Positions 1 through 8,600 of a stretch of DNA of 56,488 nt are shown piece by piece (the stretch's first letter is position 1; each line of letters starts with the position of its first letter). Both the position numbers and the translations under genes were made by a program. Source of the stretch: a virus. The stretch is taken from IMG/VR virus record IMGVR_UViG_3300044701_000673, positions 1 to 56,488 of that record. One strand, 5' to 3'. Below the pieces are notes generated by a model, which saw only the letters and a program-made list of their open reading frames with translations, did not search any database and was not told where the DNA came from.

Positions 1-105
1 GCGCCAAAACCATAGAGCACAGGCTCTTCATGGTAGTTGCGCGGGATGCCTTTTTGCTCACGGAACACCATGTTCCATTCGTCGGCGCGCTGATTGTAGA
101 CGCCG
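1..105. repeat. Terminal redundancy, left copy
   Basis: Bases 1-105 repeat bases 56384-56488 in the same orientation with two differences (position 45 g against 56428 a; position 54 t against 56437 c). Both fall in third codon positions of the capsid gene and leave Ile and Gln unchanged. The overlap keeps the capsid reading frame open across the join, so the molecule was assembled as a circle (circular or circularly permuted DNA). It is an assembly overlap rather than a demonstrated physical end repeat. Confidence 0.93.
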
Positions 106-173
106 TCGAACACTTCGTTAAGGATGGGCTCGACTACTGACCGAAAGTCAGTACTGCGCATAGGGGTAGCCAT
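1..173 (-). CDS. Major capsid protein, N-terminal part (gene crosses the junction)
   Basis: This is the first ~57 codons of the capsid gene, continuing at 56488-55642 on the minus strand for about 304 residues in all. The start is the ATG at 173-171, preceded by a strong AAGGAGGG ribosome site about seven bases upstream; it begins MATPMRSTDF. Length and the C-terminal part resemble Mu gpT-type HK97-fold major head subunits. The gene directly downstream is a probable decoration or virion protein, then scaffold, chaperonin and portal, the usual head-gene neighbourhood. Confidence 0.85.
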   Translation of the reverse strand, partial: MATPMRSTDFRSVVEPILNEVFDGVYNQRADEWNMVFREQKGIPRNYHEEPVLYGFG

Positions 174-187
174 GGTTCAAGCCCTCC

Positions 188-781
188 TTAGATGCTGTTG
201 ACAGGGGCCTTGTACGCGGCTTCGTTCAGGCGAACGGTAACCGTGACGTAGGCATCAGTCAAAGAGTCGTTGATGTTGTATGCAAATCCGGTGATCTGGA
301 ACTGGCCAGAGGTCGACTGAATTGCGGTGAGTTTGGTGGTCGACAGACCCGTCTGGGTCGAGCCACCCGGAGAAGCCACAGTCCAGTCGCACTCTTCGCC
401 GACAGCGGTTTGCACCGTGGTGCCTGGCGAGGGGTTGTCGTACTGAACGTCGTACAGCGTTTCCGGGTCGTCGTACACCCAGGCAACGATTTCCGTGCCG
501 GTGGCGCCCGAAGGCCAGAAGGGGCTGATGGTCGGCTTGCCCGAGGCATCATAGTACTGGCAGCCAGCAAAGATACCAAGCAGCGTGATGCCGTCAGTGG
601 TTCCGTTGCGGGTACCATCGCTGGTGCCGAGCTGGATAACACCGTTGTCGGTCAGCTTTACGGGGTCACCCGAAAAGATGTTTGCCGCATAGGTGCTAGC
701 GATAACGTAGGCTTTCGGGCGCATCTGGCCACTGTTGTGGTAAGACGGACGAAAACCAAAGGGTGCGCTAGTCGAAGACAT
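188..781 (-). CDS. Virion protein, probable capsid decoration protein
   Basis: A 197-residue protein rich in Gly, Thr and Ser, without membrane segment or signal peptide. It starts MSSTSAPFGFRP at the ATG 781-779, chosen over a TTG seven codons upstream because CAGGAG lies six to seven bases before it. The opening resembles short structural proteins that sit next to the capsid gene in many environmental phages. It lies 14 bases downstream of the capsid gene and is probably made with it in large amounts. Decoration is inferred from position and composition; a minor head protein is the alternative. Confidence 0.6.
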   Translation of the reverse strand: MSSTSAPFGFRPSYHNSGQMRPKAYVIASTYAANIFSGDPVKLTDNGVIQLGTSDGTRNGTTDGITLLGIFAGCQYYDASGKPTISPFWPSGATGTEIVAWVYDDPETLYDVQYDNPSPGTTVQTAVGEECDWTVASPGGSTQTGLSTTKLTAIQSTSGQFQITGFAYNINDSLTDAYVTVTVRLNEAAYKAPVNSI

Positions 782-811
782 AGTGAGCTCCTGATTGGTC
801 AAAGGGTTGCG

Positions 812-1342
812 TCATGAGAGGTCGAACATCGCCTCTCGATCATGCCCCATCTCCATATTGCCTTCCCCAACTTGCAGCTTCGACTTTGAGGCGCGTGCCT
901 GCTGCTCCAAGAACTCAGCCGTGTCGGTGAGCTTCTCCTCTTCGCGCAGGGGTGCGTGATGGTGCGCCTCAAGCATGTACTTCTCGTAAAGAGAAATCGG
1001 CAGCTTGAACGCGAGCATCTCGTTCACACCGATGAACCCTGCCCAATCGCCTGTCTTCAGCGTGGCATAGTCCCAGCCGGGAATGTCTTCCGGCTTCACG
1101 GGTTCATAACCCAATCGCATACGCATATGGATTGAGTCACGCGGGTTGGTGGTCGTCAGCCAGCACATGTGCCAGCCGGGGATTTTTGGCAAGTCCGGTA
1201 GAGAGGACTGGAAAAACTGCTGACGGAACATCTCAACCCGCTCATCATCGGAAATCTCGCGATTTTCAGTTACAGCGCGATCCGTAAGCGCTCTGTTCTC
1301 GCGGCCTTCTCCAGCGGATTTCTTTAGTCGTTCGTCGGTCAT
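812..1342 (-). CDS. Conserved phage head-region protein of unknown function
   Basis: A 176-residue soluble protein with a charged N-terminus (MTDERLKKSAGEG) and a compact middle containing PKIPGWHMCW, RMRLGYEPV and GDWAGFIGVNE. The start has AAGGAG about nine bases upstream. It lies between the scaffold-like gene and the decoration-like gene, so a head role (assembly factor or minor virion protein) is likely from context only. No catalytic motif is visible. Confidence 0.6.
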   Translation of the reverse strand: MTDERLKKSAGEGRENRALTDRAVTENREISDDERVEMFRQQFFQSSLPDLPKIPGWHMCWLTTTNPRDSIHMRMRLGYEPVKPEDIPGWDYATLKTGDWAGFIGVNEMLAFKLPISLYEKYMLEAHHHAPLREEEKLTDTAEFLEQQARASKSKLQVGEGNMEMGHDREAMFDLS

Positions 1343-1406
1343 GCTACTCGCTCCTTCCAGCGATTGAGTGAACTATAAGTCGGGATGGCTAAAAACACAA
1401 TCCCGG

Positions 1407-2366
1407 TCAAGAGCGCTTCTGCCGATCGTACTCGGCATAGCGCCTGACGTATTGTTTGCGCAGTACGGTGTCATCCCACACTCCGGCCTCAATGAGAGCC
1501 TGCTTGCGCTCGGGGGAAATGTAAATCTCCTTGCGAGTGCTGGCGGGGGCGTGTTCTCGGCCCGATCCCACCGCAGGGCCGCCACGAGGCTCGCGGCGCG
1601 GCTCGTTGCGTTCTTCTGCGGCTCTCTTCGCAGGCTTCTGACCGTCGAACCGCTCGGGCAGTCGACGTGCCGCACGGCGGCGCAGCTCGTCCCAGTAGTC
1701 TGCGGAACGAGGGTCGTAGCCGTCCTTGGAGAGCGACTGGTCAATCGCGATGACGATGGCCGAGTCTTCGTCACGGCCCTGGGCGTCGTACCATGGGTTA
1801 TCTGCGATGAACTCTTTCGCGTAGGTCATCGTGATGTCGTCAATCTGCTGACCCTGCGGCTGGGGCCGCTGTGCTGCGAATTGGTTCTTTTGAGCGTTCA
1901 GTTGCTGAATGCGGGCCAGAGCCTGATCGCGATAGCGCATGGCCTGCGTGACGTCTTCGCCGTTGCCCGCTGCCACCGCCTTGGCGATGACGCGCTCAGC
2001 CATGTCAGCCTCTTTGGACGCCTGAGAAATCTCGGCGTCAAAGCTGCCCAAGTCCATCTTGTGCGTGCGCTGCTCTTGGGCCGACACGCGGCGCTCAAGG
2101 TCATCATTGCGCTTGCGCAGGAAGTCCAACTCCAGCTTGTCACGCTTGATGGCCTCATCGCGGCGCACCTTGCGGTCTTGTTTTTCCTGACGGCGGCGCT
2201 CGCGGATGGCCTCGCGTTCGTCGTCGGTGCCGTCGTCGTCGGATTGAGCTACCTGCTCGTCATCCTGATCGTCGTCGTCTTCATTGTTCTGCGAGAGTTT
2301 GCTCTCGTCTTCAACAATGACGATGTCTTCATCATTGTCGTCGTCTTCGCGGAGTGCTTCAGGCAT
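1407..2366 (-). CDS. Probable scaffolding protein
   Basis: A 319-residue, very charged protein. Residues 1-60 are dominated by Asp and Glu; the middle (about 60-170) is Arg/Lys/Glu/Gln-rich with heptad character and likely forms coiled coils; the tail is basic. This composition and the place between portal and capsid genes are typical of phage scaffolds that direct coat assembly and then leave the procapsid. No protease motif is visible. AAGGAG precedes the ATG by eight bases. The long open frame on the opposite strand is a shadow of its codon bias. Confidence 0.68.
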   Translation of the reverse strand: MPEALREDDDNDEDIVIVEDESKLSQNNEDDDDQDDEQVAQSDDDGTDDEREAIRERRRQEKQDRKVRRDEAIKRDKLELDFLRKRNDDLERRVSAQEQRTHKMDLGSFDAEISQASKEADMAERVIAKAVAAGNGEDVTQAMRYRDQALARIQQLNAQKNQFAAQRPQPQGQQIDDITMTYAKEFIADNPWYDAQGRDEDSAIVIAIDQSLSKDGYDPRSADYWDELRRRAARRLPERFDGQKPAKRAAEERNEPRREPRGGPAVGSGREHAPASTRKEIYISPERKQALIEAGVWDDTVLRKQYVRRYAEYDRQKRS

Positions 2367-2380
2367 TGTTCATCTCCTTT

Positions 2381-2806
2381 TCAGATGAATGCCTTGATCG
2401 CCAGCGGGTCAGAGGTGACCTGCCCGATGATGTCAAGGTCGTTGAAAATCACGAACATAGCGGACTCCATGTCGCCATTCGTTCCGCGCTTGCCCAAGGG
2501 GACTTCCCACCGATCGCCGCCGTACTTGGGCACGCGAACGAAGTCACCCGGCTTGCACCACTGACCCTCGGGCCAGCTCTCTTGGGTGTTGCGGTTTTTG
2601 AAAGACAGCGGCCCGACGTTAACCACCTTGGCCACCTGCGTGTTCCACTTCTCAGTGTCGCGGGATTCGCTGTGAAGAATAAGGCCGCCCGATGTCATCG
2701 TCTTGGGGGTCCGGATTTGAACCAGAACGCGGCTACCGAAAGGCTGTACGCCCGGATCAACGTCCGGGAAAGCCTCCGCCATTGCGCTCTCAGAGGTCGT
2801 TGTCAC
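2381..2806 (-). CDS. GroES-like co-chaperonin (Cpn10 fold)
   Basis: A 141-residue protein with Cpn10 features: an opening strand PFGSRVLVQI, a mobile-loop-like segment TPKTMTSGGLILHSES, a strand VAKVVNVGP, the GDFVRVPKYGG strand and the closing VIFNDLDIIGQV. It would cap host GroEL and help fold the coat protein, as T4 gp31 does. The start taken is GTG 2806-2804 with GAGGAG seven bases upstream; an in-frame ATG and TTG farther upstream are poorer. It overlaps the end of the preceding gene and lies in the head operon, which fits a coat-folding job. It is longer than bacterial GroES because of inserts after the mobile loop and before the last strand. Confidence 0.82.
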   Translation of the reverse strand: MTTTSESAMAEAFPDVDPGVQPFGSRVLVQIRTPKTMTSGGLILHSESRDTEKWNTQVAKVVNVGPLSFKNRNTQESWPEGQWCKPGDFVRVPKYGGDRWEVPLGKRGTNGDMESAMFVIFNDLDIIGQVTSDPLAIKAFI

Positions 2807-2987
2807 TGTATTTCTCCTCATCAAGAAGTTTTAAGAGTACGTTGATCGCTGCCTCATATCCGGCAACGACGCCGACACGATACCCGTACTCAAAGGCATC
2901 GCGAGCTTGTGGCCGACTCAAGGCGTCAACAGCGAACTGCTGCTGTTCTGCCTTGAGCCGGTTTAACAGTTTAGCTTCAATGCTCAC
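2790..2987 (-). CDS. Small conserved phage protein
   Basis: A 65-residue, mostly helical protein starting at GTG (MSIEAKLLNRLK). The GTG shares bases with the TGA of the upstream 46-residue gene (GTGA, four-base overlap), and its own end overlaps the GroES-like start, so the three genes are probably translationally coupled. It contains an AFEYGYRVGVVAGYE segment seen in small phage proteins of unknown function. Confidence 0.6.
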   Translation of the reverse strand: MSIEAKLLNRLKAEQQQFAVDALSRPQARDAFEYGYRVGVVAGYEAAINVLLKLLDEEKYSDNDL

Positions 2988-3124
2988 GCTTGGTTTTTCT
3001 CGACCTTGGGCGCGGGGGGCAGAGACTGCCCGTCACATTTTTCGCCCGCCGCCATGCGGTGCTTTTGCTTAACCAAAGCGCTGTTCATCGGAACTTCTTT
3101 GGCCTTGTTCGGGTTGTCGCTCAT
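2984..3124 (-). CDS. Very small basic protein (46 aa)
   Basis: A 46-codon frame starting MSDNPNKAKEVPMNS, with AGGAG about seven bases before the ATG at 3124 and a TGA that overlaps the next gene's GTG start. It is Lys-rich with one Cys and ends PKVEKNQA. It lies between the portal and the 65-residue gene and fills the gap with operon-like spacing at both ends, the main reason to call it a gene. Function unknown. Confidence 0.62.
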   Translation of the reverse strand: MSDNPNKAKEVPMNSALVKQKHRMAAGEKCDGQSLPPAPKVEKNQA

Positions 3125-3136
3125 AGCGCTCTCCTA

Positions 3137-5632
3137 TCAGGGGTTGGGGTTGATGCCTGTGCCGGTGCTCACGGCGACCTTCTCACCCGTCGCCATCTCG
3201 GCTGCGGCAAGCAGTTTCGCGGTGTCGTTGTCAGCCGTGTTCATGCGCTCACGGGCCGCGATCTCCTCTGCGGTGCGCATGCTCTCCTGCTGCTGCTTGA
3301 ACATATCAAGCTGCATCTGCTCGGCGCGAGCCTGCTGCTGCGCGGCCAGCTTCTGGGCCTCAAGCTGCTGCTGCGTCTGCATTTTTTGCGACTCAATCTG
3401 CATGCGGCCTTGGTCAATCGCAGCGCGCTGCTGCATCTCCTGACCCTTCATCTGCATGTTCATCTGAGCGATCTGCATGCTGTTGTCCGGCGGCATCGGC
3501 GGCTGCGGCTTGAACTGCTCGGCAGCCTGCGTGATGGCCGCAAGTTCCTGACCGAACCCACCAAGCTGCTGCTCGATCAGTTGCTGGACCTGAAGGATCA
3601 GCTTGACCTGCTGCTCGGCATCCGCCTCAATCAGACCCTCACGCTCTGCCTTGTCCACGGCATTGTGCGACTCAACGAGGTAGTAGTTCAGCAGGTGATC
3701 CTTCAGGTGCTGCGCCATTGCGTAGAGCGACGCCTGCATGATCGGTGGGTTGCCGCCAAGCAGCGGCGACTTCAGGAACGCCATGTGCGTCATGATGTGC
3801 GCCAGGTGATCCTGACGCGGCAGCACATAGAGCGGCCTGCCCATTGCAGCTGCCACGTTCTCGCTGACCGGGTCCATATCCTGCTCGGTCAACAGCGGCT
3901 GCAGGACTTCCTCTCCCGGCACCTTCAGGGTGCGAAGGAACATCTCCTCGACCTTACGCTGGTCGTAGAGCTGCGGCATCATGGCCGCCCGCTGCATGAT
4001 CGCTTGGATCTGAGCAAAGCGCTGCGTCTCGCTAAAGATCGCGGGATCGCTGACCGGCACGACATCCGACGGGCCGTCGAAGTCTGACGGGTCGATCTCA
4101 AGGCCCGATTCCTGCGCTGCGATGTCTTCTTCGGTCAGGTATGCCGAGTTGATGCGGTGCAGGATTTTGAAGCAGCGTGCCATGGCGCTGTGCAGGCGCG
4201 AGTGGATGCTGCTGAACACCACCATGCCCTGCTCAATCAGAGCCATGGTGGTGCCGACGGGCTGGTTAGGGTTCTGGTCAGACAGCTTCTCAAACGAGGT
4301 CTGCACCACGCCCTTGCCCGCGTCCACCAAGAAGCCCAGAAGCTGGAACAGCACCGGGCTCGGCGGGTTGAACGGCATCGGCATGGCAAGCTTGCGCACG
4401 TCGTCGATCAGCGCGCCGCCCTCCATCTCAACCACCTCGGTCGGCTGCAGGTTGATGGTCTGGCCGTTGGGGCCGCCCTTCAACTTCAAGAGCGTGGGCA
4501 CGTTCTGGATGTGGGCGCTGTCGAGCAGGGCGCGCAGGGCGCCCGTCGCGGCACCGCTCAGGCCGCCGATCATGTGCGTCAGGCCGATGGGGTAAGCCCC
4601 GCGCCACGGCACGAACGGGAACTCGACGATCCAGTCCAGCTCCTTGCGGTATTTGTCCTCGGCCTCCCAGTTACGGTAAAGCGACAGGGCTTGTCCGCTC
4701 GACTTGTCGATGCTCAGGATGTACGGGCTCAGGTCTTCTTCGTCGAACGACAGATACGTGTAGATCTCAAAGATCGTGCGCAGGCCGTCCTCGTTGTAGC
4801 TGGTCTCCTTGCGACCCTCGATCTTGTCGTTGGCTTGGCTCGCCTTGCTGAAGTCCGGATCTTCGGGCATGCCGATGTCAACGTCGCGGTACATCCCCGA
4901 CTTGACGCGCTTTTGGTAGTCCATCTTGGTGATGTACTGCACGTGCGTCTTGCGCTCGGCGGTGTAGAAGTTCGTCGCGGCGAACGGCAGGTACACGTCG
5001 TCGATCGGGATGAACTCGCTGGCCGGGCGACGATGCTGCGGGTTCCACATGAACTTCATGTACTGACCGCCGCCGAGGGGGAGCTGCGTGCTCAGCTGCT
5101 CCAGCTCGCCCCGGAACTCGGTCATCTGCTCGGTGGTCTGCCAATTCATGAACTCAGCCTTGCGCTGAGCCTTCTCGACTTTGACTTTGTCCGACTCGCC
5201 GTAGATCTTGCTCTTCACCGGGCCAGAAGGCGGGAAGACCTCCTTCATAAAGCGCGCGGAGAAGTCCACGCAGGCCTCGACCAGCATCGGGTGTACGACT
5301 TTAGTCGCACCTGAGAACTGCGCGCCGCCGGGTGCGTCATCGCCTAGTCCCGTACGACGCAGACCCTCCTCGTAGAGTTTGTCGCGCTTTTCGCGGGCTT
5401 CCTTGTCGCGGTCGATCTTTTCAAGGAGATCCTGCACGCACTCCTTCAGCTCGCCGGGGTCAACCTCGTCGACGATGTTGGCGAAGTGCTCAAGGTTCTT
5501 GCGCTCATCTTCCTCGTTCTCAAGGCGGATGATGGCGCCACCGTCCTCGGTGTCCTCGACCTCTGATGTCTCGTCCATCAGCTCAACCATCTCGCCTTCG
5601 AGCCGGTCCTCGTTCTCGTCAATATCAGCCAC
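3137..5632 (-). CDS. Portal protein
   Basis: An 831-residue protein that forms the dodecameric DNA gateway at one capsid vertex and binds terminase. An acidic N-terminus is followed by an alpha/beta core with VVHPMLVEACVDFSARFMKE and IPIDDVYLPFAATNF, typical of large podovirus-type portals, and a C-terminal third (about 660-800) very rich in Gln, Met and Ala that likely forms the helical barrel/crown. The start is GTG 5632-5630 with GAGG seven bases upstream. It overlaps the giant upstream gene by eight bases and precedes co-chaperonin, scaffold and coat genes. The large size fits the P22-like class rather than siphovirus portals. Confidence 0.85.
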   Translation of the reverse strand: MADIDENEDRLEGEMVELMDETSEVEDTEDGGAIIRLENEEDERKNLEHFANIVDEVDPGELKECVQDLLEKIDRDKEAREKRDKLYEEGLRRTGLGDDAPGGAQFSGATKVVHPMLVEACVDFSARFMKEVFPPSGPVKSKIYGESDKVKVEKAQRKAEFMNWQTTEQMTEFRGELEQLSTQLPLGGGQYMKFMWNPQHRRPASEFIPIDDVYLPFAATNFYTAERKTHVQYITKMDYQKRVKSGMYRDVDIGMPEDPDFSKASQANDKIEGRKETSYNEDGLRTIFEIYTYLSFDEEDLSPYILSIDKSSGQALSLYRNWEAEDKYRKELDWIVEFPFVPWRGAYPIGLTHMIGGLSGAATGALRALLDSAHIQNVPTLLKLKGGPNGQTINLQPTEVVEMEGGALIDDVRKLAMPMPFNPPSPVLFQLLGFLVDAGKGVVQTSFEKLSDQNPNQPVGTTMALIEQGMVVFSSIHSRLHSAMARCFKILHRINSAYLTEEDIAAQESGLEIDPSDFDGPSDVVPVSDPAIFSETQRFAQIQAIMQRAAMMPQLYDQRKVEEMFLRTLKVPGEEVLQPLLTEQDMDPVSENVAAAMGRPLYVLPRQDHLAHIMTHMAFLKSPLLGGNPPIMQASLYAMAQHLKDHLLNYYLVESHNAVDKAEREGLIEADAEQQVKLILQVQQLIEQQLGGFGQELAAITQAAEQFKPQPPMPPDNSMQIAQMNMQMKGQEMQQRAAIDQGRMQIESQKMQTQQQLEAQKLAAQQQARAEQMQLDMFKQQQESMRTAEEIAARERMNTADNDTAKLLAAAEMATGEKVAVSTGTGINPNP

Positions 5633-8600
5633 GGTTGACCTCGCGAAGTTGGTTGATGATCCGGTTTACGGCAGAGGGATCGTATTTGACAGCGCCGCCA
5701 GCCGCAAACTCATTTTTTCCAGCCTTGCTGGCGCGGGTTTCGATTGCGTCTGGGTCGTACTGGGATGCGCCAAGGCCCGCAGCCCCGACAGCCGCGCCTG
5801 CGCTGATGTTCTTTGAGGCGCGCATCGCCGGGTCGAACTTGGCAAAGCGCGAGCGCAAGACGGCGTCGCTGCCTGTTGGGCGATCAGCCAGCATGATGTG
5901 GCTCACGCTTCCAGCGTCTTCAACATCGTTCATGTACGGGATCGACGTGTAACCTTCTTTGGCCAAGCGCTCGCGCATAAACGGCGCAGCGAGGCGACGA
6001 TCCATGTTGTTCGCGTCCGATACCGCCGAGATGAACATCTCTAAGTCCATCTCAGTCCAAGGCTTGCCGGTGACCGGGTTCAAGAACGGCTTGGACAAGT
6101 CAGCCTTCATCGGAAGCGTGAAGCCCAATGCAGGCGGCACGCCTTCAGGCTTGGCAAAGCCCATGTAACGAGCCTCGGCTGCCTGCGGCGTCCCGACGTG
6201 CGGGCCGAGCTGGCTCATGGCCGATTTAGACTGGTTCAGGTCAAACTCTGAGAAGTCATCAGGCGATCTGGACCAGTGGTAGACATCTGACCAATCTTTA
6301 CCGAATGGTGCTGCGTTGGCAGCAGGCGCGCCACCCGTCAGCCCCTCCATCACCGCAGCCGCTGCCGGTGTGCCGACACGCTTGGCAACAGCCGCAGGCC
6401 CGGCGACGCCAGCCACGCCAGAGAGCATGTCGCCCAAGGCGGCCAAGCGGTCATATCCAGACGCATCCGCAGACGTCAGGCGAGACCCGGCGCGCATAGC
6501 GCCACCGATCGCCTCAACCGGATTGAGGTACTTGTTGACCAGCGCCAACCGATCGCCGATGCCGCCGACGTTCATCAGGCTCGGGTCTTGCGCAGGCACC
6601 GCGTTGGGGCTGCGCTCCTGAGCCATCATGTCCAAGTCGCGCAACAAAATTGCGCGCTGGAGTTCGTCGTCGGAATTAACTGCGCCACCCTCGGCGTACT
6701 TTTGGTCGAGATCATCAAGGCTTGAAGCGCGCAGCTTCATTATCTCTTGGATGTCTGCCTCTGGGATGCCTCTGTTTCTGAGTTGTTGAGGCGTAAGTCC
6801 CAGTAAGCCTTTTGCAGGCTCTCCTGTCCCCGGGGCGAGACGAAGTCCGTCACCAGCTCCAGTTCCCCCAGAAGCTCCTCGTCCGACACCGGGCGCTTCA
6901 GGCGATACAAGTCGCTCACCGCCGCGTCCAACAGATCCTTCTGCCTCTGGGATAATCCCTTCAGGTGCGGCCCGATGACTCGGCGCACCTGCTCCACGAA
7001 TGCCTGCCGCCGTGGCTGTTCTGTCTGCATTGCTTCCACTCCATCTCATGACGATGACGGGCGGCATGCCCATGCTTTCGTCCCAGCCATCCGACTTCCA
7101 AGCAGCCAACAGATCTTTGAAGGCCTGCTCACCATGGTCAGCTATATACATGTCTCGGTCAAAAGGAACCCGTCCGACCTCTTCAAAGCCAAATTTTTTG
7201 TAGTATTGTGGCAAAAAACCATCCGGGAAGCGCTTTGACGGGACCGCAAACGCATCAAGGACGGTGACGCCATCTTCGATAGCCTTTGCCATAACGCTGG
7301 GGGCAGCAGTGCCCTTGGAGCCGGGTGCGTTGCTGACGACGCCGACCAGAGCCTTGTCGTCTGGCATCATCTCAACTCCGGCCCAAGAATAGTCCGGTTT
7401 GGCGTCAACGCCGAAAAACACGTCGTCATCGCCGAGCTGATAGACCGTCAGGTCTCCAGTTTTTGCGCCTCTCTTGATGTCGTCCGCAGTGTAGTTGGTC
7501 AGCGCGGGCTTATACTTGTTGTTGTTGATCGCATCAACAAAAGCCTGCGGAGAGGCGCCACCTGCGTTCACTGCTTTCGTCGTGGGTTTCCACTTATTGA
7601 GCAGGGAGTTGGTGATGATCCGCGTGTCGATCGGCGACAGGCGCATCGCCGACTCAACTGGATATTGATTGCTTCTTGTTTGGAGAAGTCGCTCCAGATC
7701 TTCGACCTGCTTGCCGGTGACTTCTTGGATGGGAAGCTGCAGGTCGAACGCGCGACGGCCCCCCTTGTTGAACTCAGGACCAAAGGCCCTGATGTTCTTC
7801 TCGCCCCAGAAATCTGGGAACATCTCAAAAGTCGAGATGTTCTGGTCCAATGCTCCAAAGACGCGGCCACGGATACCATAACGATAGCTTGGATGGACAG
7901 GCAGACCTTCTGCCAACAGATCGACAGGCGGCGCGCTGAAGTCTGGCTCAATGAACAAAAGCGTGTCTCGGGGGTTGGCGCCAGCATACCGTGGGTCAAC
8001 AGTTTCCTGCAGCAAGCGATTGATGTTGGGAAGCCCCTGCTCCTGCATGCCCTTGCTGCCGATGATGTCGGCAATTCTGCTGCGCTCCTGAAAGCTTGCG
8101 TTGTTAATGAACTCTTGGATGTTCGGGCTTTCAAAGCCCGGGAAACGCTCCAGACGGGAAAGAGCTGGATCCCCACCAGCCGCAGACATGCGAACGCGGG
8201 TGTCTAGTTCTTGGAGGACGTCGCGCGGAAGGCGTTGGTCACGAGCGTAAGCCTCTGTCGTCTTGATCAGAGAATTAATGAAGCTGATGTTTGACTGATG
8301 GCTTGTCGGGTTCATGGCCGTGACGGCGATGAGGTCTGCGCCAGATCCAGCCTTCTTCGAGCCAACATGCTTGCCCTGTACAGCCCATGCCAAGCCAGCG
8401 TCTTGGCTGGATTTCAACAAAGGATAACCCGGTCCGCCCATCATGGGCTCAGGCACGTCAATCTTTGAAGCATCAATGCCAGTGTAATAACCGCCAGTTC
8501 TCGTCAAGTCTGCCACGGTTGGGATGATGCGGGCGTCAAGTATGTCTTTCGGTGTGATGCGAGGAATTGGCGCCAGAGGGGCTTCTTGGTCCGCGCGAGC

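Noticed and set aside
1368-2564. Long plus-strand open frame opposite the scaffold gene
   Set aside because: It mirrors the scaffold's codon pattern, has Leu/Val/Arg-rich low-complexity composition, and no ribosome site; the minus-strand gene fits its neighbours.
2990-5314. Plus-strand frames of 365 and 385 codons opposite the portal
   Set aside because: Composition is Leu/His/Arg-rich as expected for an antisense reading; the portal is clear on the other strand.
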